A stretch of 64,000 nt of DNA from CAWCQC01 sp963819905 (GTDB lineage: Bacteria; Actinomycetota; Thermoleophilia; Gaiellales; Gaiellaceae). The stretch's first letter is position 1, and every line of letters begins with the position of its first letter. The stretch lies in the NCBI GenBank assembly GCA_963819905.1, contig CAWFXP010000001.1:569085-633084 (forward strand). The letters run 5' to 3'. Position numbers and translations under genes: made by a program. The notes under the pieces were generated by a model, which did not search any database, was not told the DNA's origin, and was given only the letters and a program-made list of their open reading frames with translations. This document shows positions 52,239 to 61,070 of the stretch, piece after piece.

Positions 52239-52311
52239 GTCGCGCGGGGTCCGGCACGAGCCCGTCACGGCCTCGGCACAGGTCGCGTGCCTTCCGCGCG
52301 CTCCTTCGGCG

Positions 52312-52317
52312 TACCTT
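52312..52317 (+). promoter_or_regulatory. -10 element TACCTT, leaderless promoter
   Basis: TACCTT ends 6 bases before ATG 52324. Confidence 0.5.
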
Positions 52318-52323
52318 CGAGAC

Positions 52324-52662
52324 ATGCGCAGCGTCGACCTGGCGATCTACGCCGACTCCCTCGCGGCCGAGGCTGCCGCGATCTCGGCACGGCTCGAGCG
52401 CGCTCGGGGCAGGCTGCGAAGGGCGGCGATCGAGCACGAGGCTCGTCGCGCGCTGCCGGCGGAGACGGTAACCCTCCTCGAGCGCCGGGGCCTGCTCGGG
52501 CCAACCGCCCCCGGCCGCACGCATTCGGACGCCGCCGAGCTGCACGGGCTCGGGGTCGAGCTCGCGGCGATCGAGTGCGCCCAGGCATGGGTCGAGGCGC
52601 GCCTCCTCCAGGCCCGTGGATCCACCGCACGCGGAAAGGAGGAAGTCACCATGGCTGCGTGA
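52324..52662 (+). CDS. Hypothetical helical protein, 112 aa
   Basis: Not recognised. Ala/Arg/Glu-rich and mostly helical, with one Cys near residue 88 and no signal peptide. ATG 52324 is preferred because TACCTT lies 6 bases upstream and no purine-rich site marks an earlier start. Followed by about 185 bases with GC-rich hairpins (for example CAGCCC-TGTC-GGGCTG at 52804-52819) but no gene, before the convergent trxB. Confidence 0.5.
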   Translation: MRSVDLAIYADSLAAEAAAISARLERARGRLRRAAIEHEARRALPAETVTLLERRGLLGPTAPGRTHSDAAELHGLGVELAAIECAQAWVEARLLQARGSTARGKEEVTMAA

Positions 52663-52848
52663 GCCGTTCAGCGAGCATCGGTCAGACGTTCGTGGCGCAC
52701 GAGGCACCTCCGCTGGGGCACGCGAAAGCCGTTCCGCCGAGCCGTTGAGCCGTAGCGGGTCCGGGTATCCCCGGCTCCGTGGAGGCCGGCGCCGTCGCGC
52801 CCGCAGCCCTGTCGGGCTGGGGGTAGCCCGGCCGGGCCGGGTCAGCGC

Positions 52849-53814
52849 TTAGACGGCAGCGAGATCGCTCTCGCCTGCCCCGAGAGCGGCCAGGTACCGC
52901 TCGGCGTCGAGGGCGGCCTGACAGCCGGAGGCTGCAGCGGTCACGGCCTGTCGATAGACGTGGTCCTGCACGTCACCCGCCGCAAAGACGCCTGGGATGT
53001 TCGTTTCGGTCGACTTGCCCCGCGTGAGGACGTAGCCGGCTCCGTCCATGTCGAGCTGATCGGCGAAGAGCCCGGTCGTGGGGTCGTGGCCGATCGCGAC
53101 GAAGAGCCCGTCTGCATCGAGCTCGCGCGTGTCGCCGGTCTTCAGGTTCTCCAGGAGAACGCCTGTCAGGCGCCCGTCGGCAACTCCGAGCACGTCCTTG
53201 ACGACCGAGTCGAGGACGAACTCGACCCGCTCGTTCGCGCGGGCTCGATCGATCATGATCGGGGAGGCGCGGAACGCTTCGCGCCGATGGACGAGTGTCA
53301 CCTTGCTCGCGAACTTCGCGAGGAAGGTCGCCTCCTCCATCGCCGAGTCGCCGCCGCCGACGACGACGACGTGCTGGTCGCGGAAGAACGCCGCATCGCA
53401 GACCGCGCAGTAGGAGACGCCGCGGCCCTGGAGCTGCCGCTCGGACTCGAGACCGAGCTGCCTGGCGGTCGCGCCCGTCGCGACGATCACGGTTCGCGCG
53501 CGATACTCGTCGTCACCGACCCAGATCCGAAACGGCTGCTCTGAGAGGTCGACGCGCGTCACGTCGTCGGTGATGAACTCGGCCTCGAACCGCTCGGCCT
53601 GGCGCCGGAAATCCTGCATCATCTCGGGCCCGAGGACGCCGTCCGCGTACCCCGGGTAGTTCTCGACGTCGCTCGTGATCATGAGCTGGCCACCCCACGT
53701 GAACCCCTCGATCACGAGTGGACGCAGGTTCGCCCGGGCGGTGTAGAGAGCCGCCGTGTACCCGGCCGGCCCGCCGCCGATGATGATCACTTCGCGAACG
53801 CCGTTCTCGCTCAC
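52849..53814 (-). CDS. trxB: Thioredoxin-disulfide reductase
   Basis: 321 aa. FAD-binding IIIGGGPAGYTAALY at the N-terminus, the redox pair CAVC (Cys136, Cys139), NADPH-binding VVGGGDSAMEEA and the C-terminal GVFAAGDVQD. It passes electrons from NADPH to thioredoxin and so feeds thiol systems such as CcdA. GTG 53814 with GGAAGG upstream. It has a sigma-R/sigma-H-type promoter at 53874-53900, as trxB genes have in Streptomyces and Mycobacterium. No trxA follows it in the window. Confidence 0.95.
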   Translation of the reverse strand: MSENGVREVIIIGGGPAGYTAALYTARANLRPLVIEGFTWGGQLMITSDVENYPGYADGVLGPEMMQDFRRQAERFEAEFITDDVTRVDLSEQPFRIWVGDDEYRARTVIVATGATARQLGLESERQLQGRGVSYCAVCDAAFFRDQHVVVVGGGDSAMEEATFLAKFASKVTLVHRREAFRASPIMIDRARANERVEFVLDSVVKDVLGVADGRLTGVLLENLKTGDTRELDADGLFVAIGHDPTTGLFADQLDMDGAGYVLTRGKSTETNIPGVFAAGDVQDHVYRQAVTAAASGCQAALDAERYLAALGAGESDLAAV

Positions 53815-53873
53815 CCTGCCGTCCTTCCTCTCGTCACGGTTCCTCCGCGATCGTAGCGCCTCTTGATCATGTC

Positions 53874-53900
53874 AACGTCGCGGACACCGCGATTGTTCCC
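53874..53900 (-). promoter_or_regulatory. Sigma-R/sigma-H-type oxidative-stress promoter of trxB
   Basis: On the minus strand GGGAACA, sixteen bases, CGTT: this is the actinobacterial sigma-R/sigma-H consensus (GGAAY-N18-GTT) exactly, 60 bases upstream of the trxB start. Regulation by such a factor is inferred. Confidence 0.7.
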
Positions 53901-53956
53901 TCTCTGACTGCTGAAGCGGCGTGCGGTTACACGCGGCACGGTGCCTCGATACGAGG

Positions 53957-55306
53957 CTAGGCGGCGTCGGCGACGGGCCCCGGAGCGGGCTCCCCGTCGT
54001 TGCCTTCCGCCACGAACGGCTCGAGCGGCTCGAACTGCTGCGCGGCAGCCCGCAGGGGCGAGCCGGGCTCGGCCGTCAGCTCGGTGGACTGAGCCTCGCG
54101 CGGCGCGTGGTCGATTTGGTCGAGCAGCGGGATCTCGCCGGAGGCCTCGACGCCGAGCTCCGGAAAGCGCCGCGCGCTGACGAGAACCCGTCGCTCCAGA
54201 GAGCCGACCGCCTCGTTGTAGCTGCCGACGGCGTTGTCGAGGCTCCGGCCGAGCTTCGCGACGTGTCCGGCCATCGTCCCGAGCCGATCGTAGAGCTCCT
54301 TGCCGAGGAGACTGACCGCCCGGGCGTTCTCGGCGAGCTGCTCCTGTCTCCAGCCGTAAGCGACGACGAAGAGCAGTCCGATCAGCGTGCTCGGCGTGGC
54401 GAGGATGACGCGGCGTCGCCAGGCGTCTTCCTGCAGGACGGGGTCCTGATCGAGCGCGGCCGCGAAGAACGGGTCGCCGGGCACGAACAGCACGACGAAG
54501 TCGGGAGAGCGCTCGAACTGAGACCAGTAGGCCTTCGAGCCGAGCTTCGTGACGTGGTCGCGCACCTGTCGCGCGTGAGCGCGCAGAAGCTCGCGCTGCC
54601 GATCTGGATCGGTCTCGTCGATCGCGTCGAGGTAGGCGGAGAGCGGCGTCTTCGCGTCGACGATGACCTGCTTCGCTCCTGGGAGCTTCACGATCAGGTC
54701 CGGGCGCAGCGCCTTCCCGTCCACGATCTCTGTCGCCTGCTCGTCGAAGTCGCAGTAGGGCAGCATGCCCGCGGCCTCGACGATCCGGCGAAGCTGCACC
54801 TCGCCCCACCGACCCCGGACCGCGGGCTTCCGCAGGGCGGTGACGAGGTTCTCGGTCTCCGCGTGGAGCCTCTCCTGCGTCGAGGCAAGTGTCTGGAGCT
54901 GGGTGGTGAGCGATCCGTAGGCCTCGCTCCGCGCCTTCTCCAGCTCGCGGACGCCGTCGTCGATCTTGCGCATCGACTCCTGGAGCGGGGCGAGGGTGCG
55001 CTCGATGGTCCGCTGCCGCTCCGCGAGATCGCCGACGGAGTGCTCCCTGAGTCTCGTGACCGCCTCGGCCGAGAACGCACGGAACGCATCCGAGAACTCG
55101 GTCTTGATGTCCGCGCGCTCCGAGGCTGCCCGGCGCTCGAGCGAGATCGTCGTCGTCAGCTCGGCGACCTGCCGTTCGAGGTCGACGCGGCCGTTGCGCT
55201 CGATCGCCGCATCGGTGGTCACGGCCTCCACTCGACGGCGATAGACGGCCCACACCGCGAGCGCGCCGACGGCGGCTCCGAGCAGGATCCAGAGTACGGC
55301 GATCAC
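53957..55306 (-). CDS. rmuC: DNA recombination protein RmuC
   Basis: 449 aa. One N-terminal membrane helix (about 2-22), a long coiled coil (about 35-160) and a RmuC nuclease-like domain with RGRWGEVQLRRIVEAAGM, RPDLIVKLPGAKQVIVDAKTPL and FVPGDPFFAAAL. It restrains rearrangements between inverted repeats in E. coli. GTG 55306 directly precedes the membrane helix; the longer frame upstream reads through the next gene's 3' end. A Gly/Pro/Ala tail of about 40 aa follows the domain. Confidence 0.9.
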   Translation of the reverse strand: MIAVLWILLGAAVGALAVWAVYRRRVEAVTTDAAIERNGRVDLERQVAELTTTISLERRAASERADIKTEFSDAFRAFSAEAVTRLREHSVGDLAERQRTIERTLAPLQESMRKIDDGVRELEKARSEAYGSLTTQLQTLASTQERLHAETENLVTALRKPAVRGRWGEVQLRRIVEAAGMLPYCDFDEQATEIVDGKALRPDLIVKLPGAKQVIVDAKTPLSAYLDAIDETDPDRQRELLRAHARQVRDHVTKLGSKAYWSQFERSPDFVVLFVPGDPFFAAALDQDPVLQEDAWRRRVILATPSTLIGLLFVVAYGWRQEQLAENARAVSLLGKELYDRLGTMAGHVAKLGRSLDNAVGSYNEAVGSLERRVLVSARRFPELGVEASGEIPLLDQIDHAPREAQSTELTAEPGSPLRAAAQQFEPLEPFVAEGNDGEPAPGPVADAA

Positions 55307-55400
55307 GTTGTCGTCCGGCTCATGAGGGCTAAGAAGCGTAGCGTCGCGGTCGGACGGATCCAGGCGGCGCGCACTGCTCGACGCTCCGCGGAAGGCGCGG

Positions 55401-55949
55401 TCAGGCGCTGGCCTCGGCCTTTGCCTTCGCCTTCGCGGCCCGCGCCGCGCGCGCCTCGCGCTCGGCCTGTACGCGATCCTTGCCGCCGCGCACGACGGTC
55501 GCGATGTAGATGACGATGAGGCCGATCGCACCGAGCGCTCCCTGACCGCGAATGTCGCCGATCTCGTTCTCGACGTACTCCGCGGGCGTCACGCCCTGAT
55601 CCTGCAGGTAGGGCGGGACGGTGACTCCGCGCGCGAGCGCCGCTGCCTCGTAGTCGTCGAGGAACTCACCCACGGGCGGAACCCGAAAGAAGGTCATGAA
55701 CGCGGTGATCCCGAGAACGACGCAGAAGGGGAGCGCAAGCTGCGTGCCGAGTGGGTGTCGCAGCAGGACGAGGATCGCGGACGCCGCGCCGAGGATGGCC
55801 GAGGGCGCGAGCAGGACCGCGACCGGGATCCATGACGAGAACCCCTCGCTGGCGGTCACGTACATGAGCCTCCCGATCGTCGCAACGGCGAACCCGTACG
55901 CGACGAGCACGATGATGGCGCCGATTCTCGGGATGATCATTTCGGCCAT
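55401..55949 (-). CDS. Four-helix membrane protein, 182 aa
   Basis: Not recognised. Four hydrophobic segments (about 5-28, 40-62, 73-90 and 138-155), a soluble loop between the third and fourth (PVGEFLDDYEAAALARG...) and a charged Ala/Lys/Arg tail. ATG 55949. Located between rmuC and the DinG-type helicase gene, divergent from the latter. Confidence 0.6.
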   Translation of the reverse strand: MAEMIIPRIGAIIVLVAYGFAVATIGRLMYVTASEGFSSWIPVAVLLAPSAILGAASAILVLLRHPLGTQLALPFCVVLGITAFMTFFRVPPVGEFLDDYEAAALARGVTVPPYLQDQGVTPAEYVENEIGDIRGQGALGAIGLIVIYIATVVRGGKDRVQAEREARAARAAKAKAKAEASA

Positions 55950-55971
55950 CGTACGCGGCAGCGGGTTCGTC

Positions 55972-55977
55972 TAGCCT
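55972..55977 (+). promoter_or_regulatory. -10 element TAGCCT, leaderless promoter of the DinG-type gene
   Basis: TAGCCT ends 7 bases before GTG 55985. Confidence 0.55.
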
Positions 55978-55984
55978 CGGGAGG

Positions 55985-57877
55985 GTGCGCGCGTACTTCG
56001 GACCGGGGGGCAGGCTCGCGTCGGCGCTCCCGGGCTTCGAGGCCCGCGCCGGGCAGGAGGAGCTGGCCGAGGCGGTCGCCGACGCGCTCGAGGCGGGCGA
56101 GCACCTGCTGGCTGAGGCGGGGACGGGAACGGGCAAGAGCCTCGCCTACCTGATCCCGGCGATCGAATCGGGCCGTCGCGTGGTCATCGCGACGGCGACG
56201 AAGGCGCTCCAGCAGCAGCTCGTGGACAAGGATCTGCCGGCTGCCTCGGCCGCCGTCGGGAGAGACGTCGACTGCGTCCTCCTGAAAGGACGGGAGAACT
56301 ACCTCTGCCGCCGGAGCGTCGACGGACTGACCCTCCTGGGCGGCGCGGCCGGGGGGCTCTTTCGCACCGAGAGCGACGCGGTCGCCTACGACGAGCTCCG
56401 CGACTGGATCGAGACAACGGAGACCGGCGACCGGGTCGAGCTGCCGTTCGAGCCGAGTGCGTCGCTCTGGTCCGAGCTCGCCGTCGGAGGAGACCGCTGC
56501 CTCGGGCGTCGCTGCCCCGTGCGTTCGACCTGCTTCTCGGAAGCGGCCAGAGAGCGGGCGGCCGACGCCGAGATCGTGGTCACGAACCATGCGCTCTATC
56601 TCGCGGATGCGGCGGTCCGGCTCAGGCGGTCGAACCGTGAGGGAGTGGTGCTGCCCGAGCACGAGGCCGTCGTGTTCGACGAGGCGCATCGGCTCGAGGA
56701 GGCCGCTGCGGCGTGGTTCGGCGGCCGGATCTCGCTCGTGGGGCTTCGCCGGCTCGTTCGTGACGTCGAGCGCTCCGCTCGCGAGCGGGGGCAGGCGGCA
56801 CCGGTGAGGCTCCTGTCGGAGATCGAACGCCTCGGCGCGGCGATCATCGAGGCCCTCGCTCCCGAGCGCGGGCGCAAACGCCTGCGGGAGCCGGATGTCG
56901 ACGTCTGCCTCGACGACGCGGCCGAGCTCGCCGCGCTGCTCGGGCGGCTTGCCGACGGCCTCGCCGGAACGAGCGAGGATGCGGACGCGCTCGCACGCCG
57001 CTCGCTCGGCGTCGCGCGTGATCTGGAGACGTGCATGAAGCTCGATTCCGACACGGTCGTCTGGGCCGAGCAGGGCGCGGTCGCCTGGGCGCCCGTCGAC
57101 GTCTCCGAGTCGTTGCGTGAGGCGATCTGGGACACCGGCGTCAGCGCCGTCCTCGTCTCCGCGACGCTCGAGCCGGCGTTCCTCCGGAAACGACTCGGCC
57201 TCGACGACGCGGCCGAGATCGTGCTCCCGTCCCCCTTCGCGTTCGACGAGCAGGCGATCCTCTACGTGCCGGACGACCTGCCGGAGCCCCGCGCCCCCGG
57301 CTACGAGGAGCGCGTTACCGACGAGACCCTCGAGCTGTGCCGGCTCTCCCGCGGGCGTGCCCTCGTGCTCACGTCCTCCTACCGGATGCTCGACCGGATC
57401 GCCCCGGTTCTCGCCGAGGGCCTCCCCTATCCCGTCCTGCGACAGGGAGAGGCACCCCGCGAGCGCCTCCTCGCGCGCTTTCGTGACGAGGTCGACACGG
57501 TGCTCGTCGCCACTGCGACGTTCTGGCAGGGCGTCGACGTGCCGGGGGAGTCGCTATCCCTGCTCGTCATCGACAAGCTCCCGTTTGCGCCGCCCGATGA
57601 CCCGCTCGTCCAGGCCCGCTGCGAACGGATCGCGTCGGCCGGCGGCGACCCCTTCGCGGAGTACTCCGTGCCCACGGCGATCCTCCAGCTCCGCCAGGGC
57701 TTCGGCCGGCTCGTGCGAGGCCACCTCGACCGCGGCGCCGTAGCGATCCTCGATCGTCGGCTGCGAAGCAGGTTCTACGGGAGGCGGTTTCTGGCCGCGC
57801 TGCCCCCGTGCCGGCTCGTGGCCGACCGCGCCGAAATCGCCCGTTTCTTCTCCGCCGGGGCCCGCAGCGACGCTTGA
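55985..57877 (+). CDS. dinG: DinG/XPD-like ATP-dependent DNA helicase
   Basis: 630 aa. Superfamily 2 iron-sulfur helicase: Walker A AEAGTGTGKS (43-52), the four cluster cysteines Cys108, Cys172, Cys177 and Cys183, the DEAH box at 232-235 and the C-terminal motifs VATATFWQGVDVPG and QGFGRLVRG. It unwinds 5'-3', often R-loops or G-quadruplexes. It lacks the exonuclease domain of Gram-positive DinG, so it is closer to E. coli DinG/YoaA. GTG 55985. Confidence 0.92.
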   Translation: MRAYFGPGGRLASALPGFEARAGQEELAEAVADALEAGEHLLAEAGTGTGKSLAYLIPAIESGRRVVIATATKALQQQLVDKDLPAASAAVGRDVDCVLLKGRENYLCRRSVDGLTLLGGAAGGLFRTESDAVAYDELRDWIETTETGDRVELPFEPSASLWSELAVGGDRCLGRRCPVRSTCFSEAARERAADAEIVVTNHALYLADAAVRLRRSNREGVVLPEHEAVVFDEAHRLEEAAAAWFGGRISLVGLRRLVRDVERSARERGQAAPVRLLSEIERLGAAIIEALAPERGRKRLREPDVDVCLDDAAELAALLGRLADGLAGTSEDADALARRSLGVARDLETCMKLDSDTVVWAEQGAVAWAPVDVSESLREAIWDTGVSAVLVSATLEPAFLRKRLGLDDAAEIVLPSPFAFDEQAILYVPDDLPEPRAPGYEERVTDETLELCRLSRGRALVLTSSYRMLDRIAPVLAEGLPYPVLRQGEAPRERLLARFRDEVDTVLVATATFWQGVDVPGESLSLLVIDKLPFAPPDDPLVQARCERIASAGGDPFAEYSVPTAILQLRQGFGRLVRGHLDRGAVAILDRRLRSRFYGRRFLAALPPCRLVADRAEIARFFSAGARSDA

Positions 57878-57883
57878 TACCCT
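57878..57883 (+). promoter_or_regulatory. -10 element TACCCT, leaderless promoter of the DUF3105 gene
   Basis: TACCCT ends 8 bases before GTG 57892. Confidence 0.55.
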
Positions 57884-57891
57884 CATGGATC

Positions 57892-58557
57892 GTGGCGAAG
57901 AAGAGCAAGGTTCCGACGCCTCCGCGGTCGGCGCAGACGTCGACGCCTCGCCCGGTACAGGCACCGCAGACGCGAAAGCAACCGCGCGGCCCCCGCGACC
58001 CGCGCACCACGCGCCTCCTCGTCGGCGGGCTGGTCGGCGCGGTCGCGGTCGTGGCCGTGGTCGTGCTGGTCGTCCTCCTCACCGGCGGCTCGAACAGCGC
58101 GTCCGCAGCGCTCGATGCAGCCGGATGCACGATCCAGTCGCCGCCGATCCAGGGCCGCCAGCACGTGGATACACTCGCCCAGGATTTCAAGTACAACTCG
58201 TTCCCACCCACCAGCGGGCAGCACAACCCGCAGACTGCGCTCTGGAACATCTACCCGGAGCCGGTGCCGTTCATCAACCAGGTGCACAACCTGGAGCACG
58301 GCGGGATCATCGTCCAGTACGGCGACAAGGTTCCGCCGGCGACCGTGAAGCAGATCAGCGACTGGTACGCGGAGGACCCGACCGCTCTCCTCGTCGCACC
58401 CCTGCCGGCGCTCGGCGAGAGGGTGGCGTTCACCTCCTGGGGACAGCTCGCGATCTGCCCTGGATTCGATGCGGCGGCCGCGAGCGCGTTCCGCGATCAG
58501 CACATCTTCGAAGGGCCGGAGCAGTTTCCGGCCAACCAGTTACAGCCGGGTCAGTAA
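57892..58557 (+). CDS. DUF3105 membrane-anchored protein
   Basis: 221 aa. Basic Pro/Lys-rich cytoplasmic N-terminus (about 35 aa), one membrane helix (about 43-63) and an extracytoplasmic DUF3105 domain: YNSFPPTSGQHNPQTALWNIYPEPVP, VHNLEHGGIIVQYG and TSWGQLAICPGFD. The His residues in SGQH and LEHGG and two Cys may bind copper or another metal, but the function is not known. GTG 57892; tRNA-Leu follows 8 bases after the stop. Confidence 0.9.
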   Translation: MAKKSKVPTPPRSAQTSTPRPVQAPQTRKQPRGPRDPRTTRLLVGGLVGAVAVVAVVVLVVLLTGGSNSASAALDAAGCTIQSPPIQGRQHVDTLAQDFKYNSFPPTSGQHNPQTALWNIYPEPVPFINQVHNLEHGGIIVQYGDKVPPATVKQISDWYAEDPTALLVAPLPALGERVAFTSWGQLAICPGFDAAAASAFRDQHIFEGPEQFPANQLQPGQ

Positions 58558-58565
58558 CACGCCCT

Positions 58566-58648
58566 GCCGGGGTGGCGGAACGGGAGACGCGGGGGACTTA
58601 AAATCCTCTGTCCTTCGGGACGTGCGGGTTCGATTCCCGCCCCCGGCA
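58566..58648 (+). tRNA. tRNA-Leu (anticodon TAA)
   Basis: Acceptor GCCGGGG pairs with CCCCGGC, anticodon loop CTTAAAA giving TAA, a long variable arm (GTCCTTCGGGAC) typical of class II tRNAs, T arm with GGTTCGATTCC. CCA is not encoded. Confidence 0.95.
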
Positions 58649-58663
58649 CTCGCAGTCCCAGAG

Positions 58664-59446
58664 TCACACTTCAAGAGGGGAGCCACCGCCCGGCGGATTC
58701 GAGACGAGTAGCCGCAAACCCGCGTCGTACTCGTCGAGGTCGCGTAGGTGGCCGTGGCGGGCGTCCCAGGTGCCAGTTCGCAGGTCGCGCTCGACCGCCC
58801 TGACCACCCGGTCGACGACCTCGGCCGGCATGCGTGCGAAGCCTGAGGTCGCGGCGCGCGCCCGGGCGTCGAGCACCCGTTCGGGGTGCGCCCAGAAGGA
58901 ACCGAGCATCCAGTCGGGTGTGTCGCGCGGAATCGGCACCTTCCGGATCTCGACCTTCGTGTCGAGCCACCGCGCAAGCGTCGCGAGCGGTACGAAGATG
59001 CGCCGGTCGAGCTCGGCAACTTCCGGGAGGTAATCCGCAAGGAGCCACATGCGCACGCTCACCTCCGGGTCGTAGGTGAGGATCACGACCGGGCCTCGCG
59101 CCACACGCCGCAGCTCTCTCACCCCGAGCTCCTGGTGCTCGTCCCAGTGGTGGATCGTCAGGATCGCCATCGCTGCATCGACGCTTCGATCCTCGAGGGG
59201 CAGAGGGTAGGCGCCGGAGCGGATTGCGGGTGCGCGGCCCGGATCGCGCTGGGCGATCATCACCTCGCTCGGCTCGATCGCGAGAACCCGGCGGTCGGGC
59301 GGCTCGTAGGAGCCGGTGCCCGCGCCGACGTTGAGGACGGTGCGCGCGTTGCCGAGCGCCGCGTGGATGAGCGCGGCAATACGGGGATCCTCCCGCCGCG
59401 TGACGGCGTACTCCGTGCCGATCACGTCGTAGCGGGAATCAGCCAT
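58664..59446 (-). CDS. Class I SAM-dependent methyltransferase
   Basis: 260 aa. VLNVGAGTGSYEP is the SAM-binding motif I, VLAIEPSEVMI motif II and VDAAMAILTIHHW motif IV of the Methyltransf_11 type. The C-terminal half (DWMLGSFWAHPERVLD) resembles uncharacterised actinobacterial methyltransferases. Substrate unknown. ATG 59446. Stands alone between tRNA-Leu and a small secreted protein gene. Confidence 0.85.
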   Translation of the reverse strand: MADSRYDVIGTEYAVTRREDPRIAALIHAALGNARTVLNVGAGTGSYEPPDRRVLAIEPSEVMIAQRDPGRAPAIRSGAYPLPLEDRSVDAAMAILTIHHWDEHQELGVRELRRVARGPVVILTYDPEVSVRMWLLADYLPEVAELDRRIFVPLATLARWLDTKVEIRKVPIPRDTPDWMLGSFWAHPERVLDARARAATSGFARMPAEVVDRVVRAVERDLRTGTWDARHGHLRDLDEYDAGLRLLVSNPPGGGSPLEV

Positions 59447-59471
59447 TGCTCTCGTTCGGGAAACCCGCCCG

Positions 59472-59771
59472 TCAGGTAGCCGGATCGGGATCGATGACCT
59501 GCGTGAGAGCGTACGCGCTCGGGCCGCGGACGATCAGGTCGAAGCGCCCAGCCGTCCGGCTCGAGCAGCGGAAGTAGCGGTAGTACCACTCGCCCCGCGC
59601 CCGAAAGCGGTCGTACTTGCCACGGCAGCGGGCGGGAATACCGTCGTGGGTGAGCTCGCTCTGCGCCTTCTTCACCGTCCAGTAGAAGGCGATCTTGTGC
59701 TCACCGGCGCCCGCTGTGCCCGGCAGGGCGAACAGGACGAGGAGCGAAAGGGCGAGGGCAAGCGTCTTCAC
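59472..59771 (-). CDS. Small secreted protein, 99 aa
   Basis: Not recognised. Clear signal peptide (about 1-22, ALSLLVLFALPGTAGAG), then a compact basic domain with two Cys (CRG and RCSS, about 30 residues apart) that could form a disulfide. GTG 59771. Presumably exported; no neighbouring gene explains it. Confidence 0.6.
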   Translation of the reverse strand: MKTLALALSLLVLFALPGTAGAGEHKIAFYWTVKKAQSELTHDGIPARCRGKYDRFRARGEWYYRYFRCSSRTAGRFDLIVRGPSAYALTQVIDPDPAT

Positions 59772-59834
59772 GGGCTCTCCCGGCGATTCGCCTCCGTCCG
59801 AGGCGTTTCCTGCCCGGCTCGCGCCGGCCGGGGG

Positions 59835-60743
59835 TCAGCCGGCGAGCTCGAGGGCGGCGCCGTGGAGGAGGTCCCGCTCGGAGACCTCGAGCGCATCGAG
59901 GCCGAAGAACGCGGCGACCTCGGATAGGGCGAGCGCTCCGGAGGCGATCACGGGCGCCCGGCCGGGGGCGATGCCGGGCAGCTCGAGCAGCTCGGCGAGC
60001 CGCATGCCTGAGAGCGAGAGCGCCGTGCTCTCGATCCAGGCTGCCGGGAGGACATGCCGGTCGACGATCTCGGGATCCTCCTCCACGAGGCCGAGGTGCA
60101 GGGTCGCCAGCGTGGTGACCGTTCCGGCCACGCCGATCCCGTGCTCGGGCCGGACGGTGTCGGGGACGCTCGCAGCGAGGAGAGCCCGGACGGCGCCGCG
60201 AAGGCGGTCGACCGAGTCGGCGGTTGGCGGGTCGGCGGCCAAGAACTGCTCGGTCAGGCGAACGCAGCCGATGTCGAGGCTTGCGTGGAACTCGATGCCC
60301 GCGTCGCCGCCGACCACGAGCTCGGTCGAGCCGCCGCCGAGGTCAACCACGAGCGTGAGCCGCTCGAGGTTCCGCCCGGCCGACACGCCGCGGAACGTGA
60401 GCAGCGCCTCCTCGTTACCGGCGAGCAGGCGTGTGGGGAAGCCGAACGACCGCTCGATTCTCTCGAGAAACGCAGGCCCGTTCGCAGCGTCACGCACGGC
60501 GCTCGTCGCCAGGGCGATCCGGCGCTCGGAGCCCAGGGTCTCCGCGACGGCGGCGTACGCAGACACCACGTCCTCGACCCTGGCCATCGCCGGCGCCGCG
60601 AGCTCGCGCTCGGCATCGACGTCCTCGCCGAGCTTCGTGATCTCGAGCCGGCGGTCGACTTCGACGACCGATCCGCGGTCGACGTCGGCAACGAGCAGGC
60701 GGGTCGAGTTGGTTCCGAGGTCGCAGACCGCGACCCGCGTCAC
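59835..60743 (-). CDS. Ppx/GppA family phosphatase
   Basis: 302 aa, ASKHA fold: VAVCDLGTNSTRLLVADV at the N-terminus, VVDLGGGSTELVVG and GVAGTVTTLATLHLGL. Family members hydrolyse polyphosphate or the 5'-phosphate of pppGpp; the short one-module form is common in actinobacteria, and which substrate applies is unknown. GTG 60743 overlaps the stop of the upstream coiled-coil gene (GTGA), so the two are translated together. Confidence 0.9.
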   Translation of the reverse strand: MTRVAVCDLGTNSTRLLVADVDRGSVVEVDRRLEITKLGEDVDAERELAAPAMARVEDVVSAYAAVAETLGSERRIALATSAVRDAANGPAFLERIERSFGFPTRLLAGNEEALLTFRGVSAGRNLERLTLVVDLGGGSTELVVGGDAGIEFHASLDIGCVRLTEQFLAADPPTADSVDRLRGAVRALLAASVPDTVRPEHGIGVAGTVTTLATLHLGLVEEDPEIVDRHVLPAAWIESTALSLSGMRLAELLELPGIAPGRAPVIASGALALSEVAAFFGLDALEVSERDLLHGAALELAG

Positions 60744-61063
60744 TTCCGCGGCACGTACGTCTTGACGGCCCGCTGAAACGCTCTCACGTCCTCGAGCGCC
60801 CAGAGGAAGACGTCGACTCGCTTGAGCGACGCCTGGAGTGAAGCGATTCGCGCCTTCGCGAGGTCGGTCGCGTACGTCGCTTGTGCGCTCCTGCGGTTCA
60901 GATCCTCCGATTGCGCCTGGAGTCGGGCGACGCGCGGCTCGAGCTCGCGGTTCAGCGATCCCGCTGCGCGAAGCGTCCTGAGCCCCGCAACCACCGCGAG
61001 TGCGACGGTCGGGATCAGCACGACGAGGAAGACGCCGAGACAGATCCAGACGAACAGGGGCAT
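60740..61063 (-). CDS. Membrane-anchored coiled-coil protein, 107 aa
   Basis: Not recognised. One N-terminal membrane helix (about 4-27) followed by a continuous helix or coiled coil (about 35-85). ATG 61063 with TAGGAT 7 bases upstream. It overlaps ppx/gppA by 4 bases and is divergent from tRNA-fMet. Confidence 0.65.
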   Translation of the reverse strand: MPLFVWICLGVFLVVLIPTVALAVVAGLRTLRAAGSLNRELEPRVARLQAQSEDLNRRSAQATYATDLAKARIASLQASLKRVDVFLWALEDVRAFQRAVKTYVPRK

Positions 61064-61070
61064 TGCGGCG

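Noticed and set aside
53850..53875. TTGACA and TACGAT upstream of trxB as a sigma-70 promoter
   Set aside because: The spacer is only 14 bases, too short; the overlapping GGGAACA-N16-CGTT fits far better.
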